Source: Hyparrhenia diplandra | Taxonomy: Eukaryota; Streptophyta; Magnoliopsida; Poales; Poaceae | Length of the DNA stretch: 64,000 nucleotides | NCBI GenBank assembly: GCA_015847255.1 | Contig: JADLZK010004608.1 | Location: 62,001 to 126,000, forward strand | Direction: 5' to 3' | In this document: piece after piece, positions 53,201 to 62,779 of the stretch | Numbering within the stretch: the stretch's first letter is position 1 | How the letters are laid out: each line of letters starts with the position of its first letter | Translations under genes and position numbers: made by a program | The notes under the pieces: model-generated | What the model was told of the DNA's origin: nothing | Database searches by the model: none | Seen by the model: only the letters and a program-made list of their open reading frames with translations

Positions 53201-54540
53201 GCTAAGTCGTTTCATATCTCGACTCGAGGGGAATGGAGCCTCCCACTCTACAAGTTGTGAAGAAAATCGGAGCACTTTGCTCGGACGGCGAGGCCCCGGC
53301 AAGCTCTCGACTCACCGAAGCAACTCCTGCCAACCCGCCCCGTGCTCGCGCCCGCGCCCAACGAACCGATCCTCCTCTACATCTCGGCCACCTGAAGGTG
53401 GTGAGCACCGCGCCGTCATCGAAAGAGAAGAGAGGAAGGGCATGCGCTCAAGATGCAGCGCCCGGTATATTTCATCAAATGAAGTCCTCACCGACACCAA
53501 AACTCGTTATATGCCCGGCCGAAGCTTCGTGTCGCGTTCTTGCCGATCACCCGGCGCCAAGCTCGGGCACTGCCGACTCCCACGGTTAAGGTCGTCTCCA
53601 AGTTCCCCTTGGCGATGTCATCCGTAGCCCCGAGGTGACGGGGCCGCATGGCCATGTGGGCTATTGAGCTCATGGGGGCCGACATCACCTACGCTCCCTG
53701 AGAGGCGCCATAAAGTCTCAGCCACGGCGGACTTCGTCGCGGAGTGGACCGAGGTCAGGGCGGCCTGCCCGGACTCGTGACATCGAATCTTTGGCGCCAG
53801 TACTCGGCGGATCCGCGTGAAGAAGTACTGGCGCCCGACGGCGTCGGGCTCGTCTTCATCTCCCCGAACAAGGTGCGCGATGAAGTACTGATCCGCCTCG
53901 CACTTCCCTCGCAAGGCCCAACAACATGGCCGAGTGCACGAGGCTCGTGAATGGCTTTGCGGATCGTGCACGAAGCTCCTGGCCCGGCACCTCGAGGTCC
54001 CGGCGACTCCCAGCTCGCGGAAGAACCAAGTCATGAAGAAGTCGGCCGTGTCAACCCGAAGATGATCGCGCATTCATCGAAGGTCCGCGAGCTTGAGCAA
54101 AGACTTCTACGGGCTCGAGGTCAACCATCCACCGCCACTTCAACAACGACGCCGGCCGACGCCCTCGCAAGCCGTGATCGGATCGACCACCGGTTCCACC
54201 AGCGCCTCATGCACGAGCAGCACAAGCCCGCCGATACGAATTGCTGGGAGAGCCCTACGGGCGACGCCAACCCGACGACGCCCCAAGCTCGACCCCATGG
54301 AGGTAGACGCTCCCACTAGCTCAAACTCGCCCAACGCGAAGCCGCTTAGCTACGCAGCCTGAACCCGACCGGCTCTGGGGCCGGATCGAGCCCGCCACGG
54401 GCGGCTCCAAAGCCTCGACCGGGCGGATCTCGCCGCTTCCTCCTCGTTCAAGGAAGGCAAGCTCCCCGTGGCGAGGAATCAAGGCTCCCGCACGGCGGGC
54501 CAAGTCGCTCGCCCTTCGCCGGAAGAGTTTATCGCCATGA
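53200..54540 (+). pseudogene. Element C RNase H and linker
   Basis: Frames in this stretch give RPVLAPAPNEPILLYIS-type sequence, EREERKGMRSRCSA and ISSNEVLTDTKTRYMP, the RNase H connection words of Tat elements. 53630-53750 carries RMAMWAIELMGADITY and later pieces correspond to the RNase H core. Near 54090 comes FYGLEVNHPP with ADALA a little later. No intact frame is present. Confidence 0.7.
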
Positions 54541-55666
54541 GCTCTCCGAAGGGTCTCTCCAAATAAGCATCACCTTCGAGCAAGGGGAAGAGCTCATCAA
54601 GGAGATCCACTCGTGATCGAGTGCGCCATCATGGCGCGCCGCGGCCTGTCGTTGGAAAGGCGTTCCGTCAAGGCTTCTCTTGGCTAACCGCCGGCCGCCC
54701 GGCGCCATCCGAATCGTCCGACGCCGCGAGGGCTGCCCGATTCTTCGCTAGCGAGGCGCACCTCCACGCCGCAGTCCCTCCAGACGATCCCTCTCACCGC
54801 CGTTCAGGGTGCGGGGGCTGCGATATGGTAGGACCCTTCAAGAAGACATTTGGGGATACGCGCACCTCCTCTCGCCGCCATCGATTAAGTTCTCCAAAGT
54901 GGATCGAGGTCATGCCCATCAGCGGTGCCGGTCGAGAGGCCGTCAAGTTCTTCACGGTATCATCCACGGTGGGTCCCGAACTCCATCATCACCGACAACG
55001 CCACCACCTTCGTGGGAGAGGTCTTCATCGACCGGTGCACCAATCACGGCATCCGCGCCGACCGGCCCTCTCGCCACCACCCGAGACCAGCGGCCAGTAG
55101 AAAGAGCTAACGGCATGATCCTGCGGGCGCAAAGTCACGCATCTTCAAGAGGCTCCAATACGCCACCGATGGCTCGCCCGAGCTCCCCTGGCCGTGTGGA
55201 GTCTTGCACAACGCATAGCGGAGAGCCCGCAGGCGGACACCGTTTTTCCGTTCTTCAGTCCGAGGCCGTGCCCACCCGACCGCCGATACGGCCACGCCAG
55301 CGTCCGGGCCTTCTTAACGAGCGCCAACAACCAAGACCGCTCAAGACGCGCCCGATCGGCTCGATGAAGCCCGTGACATCGCCCTCATCCACTCCGCCAA
55401 GTACACTTGCGGTCCATGAGGCGCTACCACGACCGCCCGCGTCAAGGGGCGAGCTTTTCGGCGTCGGCGACTTCGTCTTCGCGTCGAGTCGAGCTCGAAG
55501 GACAAGCACAAGCTCTCGGTGCCTTGGGAAGGTCCCTTCACCATCGACCAAGTCCGAGGCCGGGCACATACAAGCTCAAGGACCACCAAGGCGAGTCCTC
55601 ACCAACGCGTGGAACATCGAGCGACTCACGCCGCTTCTACCCCTAAATGTATTTGAAATGTTGTAG
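54540..55666 (+). pseudogene. Element C integrase
   Basis: Visible pieces, in order: GEELIKEIHS (the zinc-binding HHCC entry), GFSWLTA, DMVGPFKKTFG, FSKWIEVMPISGAGREAVKFF, NSIITDNATTFVGEVFIDRC and TNHGIRA, then GQVERANGMILRAQ-type sequence, RPRVRAFL-type sequence, RRYHDRP, GDFVFA and, near the end, PWEGPFTID..GTYKLKDHQGE, NAWNIERL and RRFYP before the stop. This covers the D, D, E catalytic core and the C-terminal domain. Frames change at least six times. Confidence 0.88.
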
Positions 55667-56039
55667 CCACGAGAGCTCAATAAAAGCACAAATTTGATGC
55701 AAAAATATGTGCAAGCATTTCAATTCTTTCCTTAGCACATCGAGCAACGGCCGGCCTTCGCCGAACCCGAAGACCCCCCTTTCGGGGGCTACAGAGGCGG
55801 GGTGCACACCCACGTTTTTAACGCGTTTTTACCCAAAACCTACGAGTTGAGCTCAAACCCACGAGCTCACACTCTCTCCTCTTAACTCAAACGATGTTCG
55901 AAAGCGACTAAGTCGTGAGCTCACCGCAGAGCGCGTGGTAGCGACCGCCTAACGACCCCGCGCGCCCCTGCGGCTGGGCCGAGGAATGGCCCGCCACCCG
56001 GGCCTCGAATCATGAGCTCACCAAAAGTCGAAGTAGAAA
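55667..56039. other. Non-coding stretch behind integrase in element C
   Basis: It follows the integrase stop and holds A-rich sequence near 55680-55720. It may contain the end signals of the sense and antisense transcripts. No ORF of known family. Confidence 0.4.
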
Positions 56040-59000
56040 CAGAGTACGATAAAGAGGAAAGACGACTCCCATTAACTACCGCATGAGCTTCCATAAGTTT
56101 TTTACAATTTGCCGCAAACTCGAGGACTTCAACAAGCTCACAACCGTGAAGAGGCCTAGCCCCGAGCTCTGACTCCTCGCAGCGGGTCTCACCCATCCCG
56201 CCGGGCTGGACATCCTGGCGTTTGCCTCCTCCTCAGCTGGCGCCGGCGCTTCACCGCCGGCCACAGGGGGCCTCAAGACCTCGAGCTCCTCCCTGGCGAG
56301 CTTGAAGAGCTCGACGACAGCCCGCGCAGCTTCCTGATACTTGGCCAGCGGCGGTGGCTTTCCGCTCCCGCCGCATCGCCAACACCCGACGCCCACCCCT
56401 TTCTTCACGATGTCGACCGGTTGGGGTAGTGGGTGAAGACTCCACACGACGGCCCAGGAACCACGCGCCGCGGCCCCCGGGTCACCCTGGGCGCGGGATG
56501 GCCGACACCCGACCCTCAGCCCGCAAGTCCTCCACCCCGAGGGTGTCGCCACGCCCGACCTCGGATGCGAGACCTTCATGCGCCGCGCGCCGAGCTCTCG
56601 GCCCCCTCCGCGGCCTGGCGCGCAGCGTTCTGGAGGCTCCCGAGCTCCTTCCGCACACATCAACAAGTACGTCGTCCGCTGCCTCAAATCCGCCTCCTCC
56701 CCCCGCTGACGAGCCGCGTGTGCGTGTGGGAGGCCTGGCGGCGGCGAGCTCCCCGACCCCTTGTCCCACCGGCTCACGCTGCGTCGCCCGAGAGAGCCCC
56801 GCTTCTCATCTATGAGCAAAAGCGTGCGGGGTCGAACATAAATCTGGACTATGAGGATACAAAGGCGGAAGACAAGCGCCCGCTTACTCCATTCCTCATC
56901 ATAGAGCTCCCGCCGTTGCACCCACGGCCGTGGTTTTTCGGCCTCCGGCCGATCCTCCTCGCCCTCCAAAGCACGCGGATACACCACGGCCTCTGAGGCT
57001 TCCAGGGTCATAGGCTAAAGCCCCGCCCGACGAGACAATCACCCGAAGCCTGAATAAACAGGATAAAAAGGCCAGTGCGAGCGCTTACTCGCCCGTGTAT
57101 GCTGTGGCGGAGCCTGCTCACGGCTCGTCCTGTCCTTCCGCAGGGACTCCGCCTCGAGCCTCAAGGCGCCGAGCGCCCCAAGCTCCCTTGTTGTCGAGCG
57201 CCTGGCGGAGGGAGCCAGCTCCTCCCGCATCTTCACGCCGCAGCTTGTGGGCGAGCTTGAAGCTCCTCCTCCCGCCTCGAAGCGCCTCCCGCAGGCGGGG
57301 GCCTCCACCTCTCCCGGGCCTCTCGAGAGGCCTCGCCCTCCAGCCGCGGACGTAACTCGCCACGCCCTTCGCCCGCGCTTCGAGAAACCAATGCTGAAGT
57401 TGTGTCGAGCCAAGCTCCTCGCACATCTCCAGCGCATAGCTCCGTCGGCCTTCCGGCGAAGCCCGCGGCCCTGGCCCGATGCAGTCATGGCGGTTATACC
57501 CCGATGGCGTCACGCACCTCACGAAAAACACACCAGCAGCGTGAGCAAGATAGGGAGGCATAAAAAGGGAAGCTCTTAAGCGCCCGCAGCGATCCGAACC
57601 TCGGCAAAGGCGGCGCACACCGCGTCTCGCCGGCGCCCGGCCGCGAGCGACCTCGGGTCCTCAGCGGCGAAGGTAGGCTGGCGTGCGTCCGGACATAGGT
57701 CGGGGGCATCGCGGCGTTACGCACCCTCGGGGGACGCTTGATCGCAGCGGCGCCGCGATGACGTCGTCATCCCCAAGCGACTCTTTCGCAGGTGCCGAGG
57801 AATGGCACCAAAGCGGCCCGAGCGGCGCCCGGCTAGCGGCGCTCGGCGTCCTCAAGGCCTCGTCTTAGCCGCTTTCGGTCCTCCCGCGCGCCTCGGTGTC
57901 CTGCGTGCGTCGGGAAATATGCGGCGATCTCCTCTCTCGGCGGACCTGCGACCTCGAGCGGGCTCCTCTCGACACGTTCCTCGGCGAGCCGGAGTCTCCC
58001 TCGGGGGCCGCCTTCTCCGCCTCTTCGCCACCAAAGAGCTCGCGCATACGCTACGAGTGCTTTGGCGCCCGCGCCCCGAGCTAGGCCATTGGCGAGGCTT
58101 CGCCCGTCGAGCTTCGGCCGCGGTCTCCGGCGCTTGACCCGCGGGGGCGGTGGCGGCGACGGGGAGAGTCGAGACGCGAGAGGCTCCAAAACAGCGGCGC
58201 GGTGCGACAATGATCCCGCGAAGGGAAACGGCGCCATCATCTTGAGCCTTTTCCGCGCACTGCCCGTGCGTACGCCCCGCTCGGCTAGCGAGCTGCGCCA
58301 TCACTATCCCGAACTTCGCCTAGCGGCGGCTTCGAGCTTCGCGGCACGAGAGCTCATGGTGCGGCAGCCTTGTCGAGCTTCGTCATCTCGAGAGCGAGCC
58401 AGCGCCCGGCGTTCGGCGCTCGCGTCTTCGAGCGCGTTTCACGAGAATACGCCCGTCGCGCCACGAACACGGCCGGAGGTCAATGCACGTAGTCAGCCGC
58501 TACGCCAACGGCGACCACGAAGGGTGGAGAGCTTACACGGCGGCCACCCTCTTACGCTTCTTCTTCTTACAGCGCCCCTGCGGCTTACGCCCGGGCAGAG
58601 TAGCTCCGATCGAAGCTACCCGAGCTTCGTATCGGGGGCTTGAGCGCCGATGCTTGGCTGAGGCTGCGCGGCGCCCGAGCGCCGCTCAGAAGGCCATCAC
58701 GAGGCGGTGAGCTCCGCAGCCCCGATGAGTCCCGACCTCCCCAGTTTGAGAGCGCCGTCGGCGTCGAGGGCTCACCCGTAGCTCAGCGTCGGGGCTCCAC
58801 CTCCTCGGCCTTTTGCTTTCGCGCGCCTCCGTGGGCGAGCACGCCTCCTCGCTCGAGCGAGGGCCAGCTTTGGGCAGCCGGCAGTGTCGCCTCGGCTCCA
58901 TGGGAAGAGGAGGTTAGGAGCCGAAAGAACGCCTACGCCGACTGTAGAACTTCGAGCTCATTAGAAGGCCAAGACGCGAAGGGAATGAGCTAAGGCGAGG

Positions 59001-59899
59001 CAGCGAGCACTTACCAGTATGAAGGTCTCCGTGTTAGGGAGGATTTGGGAGCTCCGCGTCCTCACCCGTCGCTCGTCACTTGCTTCATCCAAAACTCCCA
59101 GTGCCGCGGTGAGGCTGTGGGCGTTTACCCGTCCCCTGACAAGCGGGGCCTCCTCCTCCCCTCATCTCCATCCAGGAGGATTCGACGCTGTGAAGAGGCA
59201 CCACCGCCTTGCTGAGCGAGGCCTCGATGATGTGATTCACCGTCGGCCCGGCGTCGAAACAACTTGATCTTGCTCACGGCCGCCTCCACACGCTCCGTGG
59301 TGTTGTCATGCGGGCCCTCAGCGCCCGCGGCTAGCTCCCCTTGGTGAAGGTGCGGCGGTGAACCGCTGGGCAGAGATGAGAGGGGTCGTTCTTAAGATAG
59401 AACCACTCCTCTCTCCACCGGGGTTGGCCGTGGGGAAGTCGCCCTCGGGAAGGACTCGCCGGACCTTCCCCAGCGACAGACGCCAGCACGAAGGCGTCGG
59501 GGCGGGCCGCCTCCCCTCAGCGGGGCTGAATCTTCGCGAAGATGTAGTTCTTGAAAAGCTCCCGGTTGGGAGGGGATCCCCAACCACCCTTAGCGAGCAT
59601 CGTGAAAGGCGGAGAGGAGCAGCACCCGTTGACGTAAGGTCGCTGGAGCTTCGATGCCCGATCGCGATGAGCGCGGGAAGAAGTCATCGCGTGAGCATCG
59701 CAGAGCAGCGCTCGTGGAAAAGCGATGAAGCGAGGCGGCGTACCCGCGCCGGCGTGAGCGGGACACCGCGTGGGAGCGCCGGCGGGATGATCCACTCCTC
59801 CGCCCTGCCCGTCGCGGATACGGCAACCCGCCACGGCGGTGCTGCACGCTTTCGATCCAGCGCCTCCGTCGCCGTCGAGCGCCAGCCCAGCGAACCCAT
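56040..59899 (-). pseudogene. Antisense ORF of element C (Tat-lineage aORF)
   Basis: Reading the minus strand leftward from MGSLGWRSTATEALDRKR at 59899, the frames give REEWIIPP/RAEEWIIPP, FHERCSAML, RPYVNGCCSS, FAKIQPR and LISAQRFTAAPS. These are words of the 'putative gypsy-type transposon' / plant-mobile-like proteins coded antisense in Tat elements. An Arg/Glu/Ala-rich, coiled-coil-like part follows (57100-57600, ...AGSLRQALDNKG...LRLEAESLRKDR). After a probable intron the C-terminal ARAVVELFKLAREELEVLR lies near 56300. A TATA box and a CT-rich leader precede it. It is frameshifted throughout. What the protein does for the element is unknown. Confidence 0.7.
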
Positions 59900-59969
59900 C
59901 TCGATCTACGAAACAAGCGGGCCCGGTGAAGCGGGGAGGTGGAGGGTTAGATCTACGGCGGCTGGCGCG

Positions 59970-59996
59970 ATCGAACTCTCTCTCTCTCTCTCTCTC
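59970..59996. repeat. (CT)n microsatellite in the aORF leader
   Basis: A run of CT repeats (GA on the minus strand) between the minus-strand TATA box and the aORF start codon, typical of plant 5' leaders. Confidence 0.85.
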
Positions 59997-60053
59997 TACG
60001 TGCGTGGAGGAAGGCGAGAGGCGGGAAGGTGAATCCGCTCCCCGATCTCCGCC

Positions 60054-60061
60054 TATTTATA
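60054..60061 (-). promoter_or_regulatory. TATA box of the antisense ORF
   Basis: The minus strand reads TATAAATA, about 155 bases before the antisense start codon at 59899, with a GA-rich leader between. It supports an independent promoter for the aORF. Confidence 0.7.
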
Positions 60062-60941
60062 GAGCTCCGGCGCGGCGGCGAAAGAAAGCGGCGGGGAGCC
60101 ACCCTGCAGCGCCCCGTCCGCCCATAGCCCGACACGCGAGATCGGCGCCGCCGCGACACTGGCGGAAGCCCGAGCAGACAGCGGCATTAATAGGATAACC
60201 CCGCCAGCGGTAAAAATCCCCAGCGGTAAGATCTCAGCGGCTATTTTTACACAGCGGGTAAAAATCCAGAAGCTTCAGCGCCAGCGGTCAAGTCACACGA
60301 AGCTCGAGCGGAGGCTTCGCAATGCGAGCTCACCGCCCTCGGGGGATTCGAAGAGCCGGCTCAACTCGTGAGCCGAGAGCGCCCGGAGATACTGCGTGAG
60401 CAAGGAGCGCCTTGCGGAAGCGGCATCGGCGGCCCAGCGCCCTCGAGCTCGAAAAAGGCTCGAGGGGCTTTTAAGCTATGCTGGCGTGCACGGGTCGCTG
60501 AGGGCTACAGTGACTTCGAGCTAACCTCCACGATGAGAAGTGCCTGCGCCCCGAACATCGCTGGGGGCTCGAGAACGGGGAAGTCGGGGCTCGGAACTCG
60601 AGGTTGATCCACGGTGATGGTAACGAATGGCCGGCGAGCTCGAGCCTCACTGGACTATCCGGCGACTCACCGAGCACTTTCGATCTCGGCTAGCGAGGCA
60701 AGATCAAGCTCGAGCTCACCACCTCCACGAACAATCGCTAGAGGAAGGCGCCGATGAGCCCACGAAAATTCTAAAAGCCTCGCGAGAACCCACTATTCTC
60801 CGCGGGCCTTCGGGGGGCTACACCGCGGGTGCTTCAGCGGCGCACCACGATCAAACACCAACTTGGCAATGGGGGCTCCCCGCGACAAGAGTCGCCGTCG
60901 CGAAACGCGGCATCTAGGAGAGACCTCTTCTCCCCAAATGC
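60062..60941. other. Upstream region of the antisense ORF, end of element C interior
   Basis: About 880 bases, GC-rich, with repeated CAGCGG(T/C)(A/T)AAA units near 60200-60280 and many GAGCTC sites. No ORF of known family. It may serve as the antisense promoter. Confidence 0.45.
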
Positions 60942-60954
60942 TCGGGGGGGCTAC
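60942..60954 (+). promoter_or_regulatory. Polypurine tract of element C
   Basis: CGGGGGGGCTAC directly before TGTGGGGATC, the same wording that precedes the 3' LTR in Tat-type elements. Confidence 0.75.
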
Positions 60955-61003
60955 TGTGGGGATCGATATTTGGGACACCCATAAGCAAAGTTCTCAACTC
61001 AAA
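60955..61003 (+). repeat. First 49 bases of the 3' LTR of element C
   Basis: Identical to 48223-48271, from TGTGGGG to CAACTCAAA. The next base starts sequence unrelated to LTR C. Confidence 0.92.
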
Positions 61004-61960
61004 GCGGACACCTCTTGGCGTTGGATGATGGGTTTGGCGGATATGGAAGGTTTTCCTAGGTTCGGTTTTGGTGTTTTTAGCACTTAGGCCCCTCCCCTTG
61101 TGTATAAATAGCTCCCTCCTTCACCTCTCTACACAACAATTCAAAGGAGAAAAAGCAGTCCACTTGTGCAAGAGAGTAGAATTAGTTCTTCTTCTTCTAC
61201 TTCTTCTATATCTTCTTCTAAATTCTAGAGAGTGAGAGAGGGGAAAAGCTAGAAAAAGCTTTTGTTCTTTCTAGGGAGTTGCCGGTTAAGCCCCTCGGTG
61301 TTCCACGGTTCCTAGGAGGGGCCAGTGCGGACTTGTCGGTACCACGCCCGGCTTGTACCTCTGCAAGCTACTTACACTTTGGTAAGGAGTCTTGTGATTA
61401 TCTTCTGACTACTTAATTTCCTTCATATATTTCTTAGGCATTTGTAGATTTGGGATTGGTAGATTTCTCGTTAAGGCGTTAGTTCTTGGTGAAGGAACTC
61501 TTTTGGTTGGGGAACCTTGGCCAACATCAGAAGCTGTGACCAATAGTGCAAGCGTGGTGTTTGGACTAGCGTTCACCTACCTTTTTGCGGTGCATCCGCG
61601 GTTGAGGGGTGGCGGCTTGGTAGGTGACAAGCCTTGTCCATCCTTGAAATCCCCACGTTCGGTACGTGTCGTGAGAGCTAATTGCGGACTCTGCCCGATT
61701 AGACGCGGGCGGTGCAGAAGTGAGTGAGTAGACTTTGAGACTTTAGAAATCAATGCACGGAAAACTTAGCCTATAGATACCTCGCTACTCTTAGAAAACA
61801 AACCCTTGCCTTAGGTTGACATAGACAAGAAAAAACTGCTGCTTGGCGACCGTCCTTGTGTAAAATACGATACCACCTTACCACGGGGTGAAGTGCTACA
61901 ACGGTATTTTCGTGCGCTTGCGGATCTCGTCGTGTCGCGTAAGTAAAACACCAACAAGCA
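61004..61960 (+). repeat. 5' LTR of element D (Athila-like)
   Basis: It contains a TATA box (61103) and ends with AAATACGATACC-like sequence, GGGGTGAAGTGC and ACCAACAAGCA, then TTCACGGCGCCGTTCG. In Athila-type elements a TGGCGCCGTTGCC-like primer site follows the LTR directly. The left end lacks a TG, so the LTR may be truncated where it meets element C. Confidence 0.75.
61103..61110 (+). promoter_or_regulatory. TATA box of LTR D
   Basis: TATAAATA after CCCCTTGTG, followed 25-30 bases later by a CT/CA-rich start-like stretch (CACCTCTCTACACAAC). Confidence 0.75.
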
Positions 61961-61975
61961 TTCACGGCGCCGTTC
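61961..61975 (+). promoter_or_regulatory. Primer-binding-site region of element D
   Basis: TTCACGGCGCCGTTCG corresponds to the TTTTGGCGCCGTTGCC wording after Athila LTRs, with several changes. Confidence 0.55.
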
Positions 61976-62779
61976 GTTGACCGGTTGTCGTAGTTATATC
62001 TCGAGCCTAGTCGACTGTGTGTGGTAGTATCCTTTTAAACAAAAATACCAAAAAGAGTCCCTGTTACTCATGGAGCAACCTACCCTACAAGTCATGTCCG
62101 CTCCTAAGGGCGAGCTCGTAGAACCACGCCCATCTGCGAAGCCAATCACGGCTCGAGTATGACCTCCATACGGCTTTATAGCCATGGTTGAGGCCGAGCC
62201 TTTTCGGGCTCGGAATATGAAAACCTACCATCACTACGGGGAGTTTGGCGGCTCTGTGGCTGCGACAGTGCGAGGCATGACACCGCGACGACGAGTGGAA
62301 GTTGTTTTCGTTCTCTCTCTCGAGAGGCGACTCAATGGAAATGCGCCCATAGCGTAGGGTTGGTAAGCGGAGAATGGGAAGAAGCGTGAAAGCAGTTACG
62401 TGTGGCGTTCTACCCTTTATCGAATGCGCCCCTGCGACAAGAGATACTCAACTTCCGGCAAATAGAGGTGAAACCTTAGGTGCAGCACGGGACCGGTTTA
62501 CCACGCTTACCGCGATCCGGCCCGGACACATCCCATACCAAACCGCGTGCTTTTGACGGCATTTCGGCTGGGATTGGGCCGGGGCAAGCGCCTGCCGCTT
62601 GATTTAGCTGCCGGAGGGTCATTTTCCCACAAAACCACAGCGGAAGGAAGCTCTCCTAAACCGTATTCTTGAGAATACTCCTGCGCTGCTAGAACCCATC
62701 GAGTAGAACCCAAGCGAGAAGCGGAGGAAGTCTCTTCGCTAGCGCCCGAACATTAGTTAAACCTATAGAGACCCTCGCT
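61976..62779 (+). other. Degraded leader and gag region of element D
   Basis: Only short ORFs are present and none gives recognisable gag wording. The position between the primer site and the protease region implies leader and gag. Confidence 0.45.

Larger units (their letters stand above)
48223..61003 (+). mobile_element. Element C: Tat-lineage Gypsy retrotransposon with antisense ORF
   Basis: The element has a 5' LTR with TATA box, a TTGGCGCGC-type primer site, gag, protease, RT, RNase H and integrase on the plus strand. A 5-kb tail with a long antisense gene, a polypurine tract (GGGGGGG) and the first 49 bases of a 3' LTR follow. This plan (Gypsy with an extra antisense ORF behind integrase) is that of the Tat lineage (Retand, Grande, RIRE2 type). 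The plus-strand coding part is full of single-base indels. It inserted in element A gag; GATAG (48218-48222) is the candidate left target duplication. The right one is not in the window. Confidence 0.88.

Noticed and set aside
48300..60900. GC-rich region with dense ORFs on both strands as possible bacterial contamination
   Set aside because: Recognisable Tat-type gag, protease, RT and integrase words in order, plus LTR and TATA elements, identify a plant retrotransposon.
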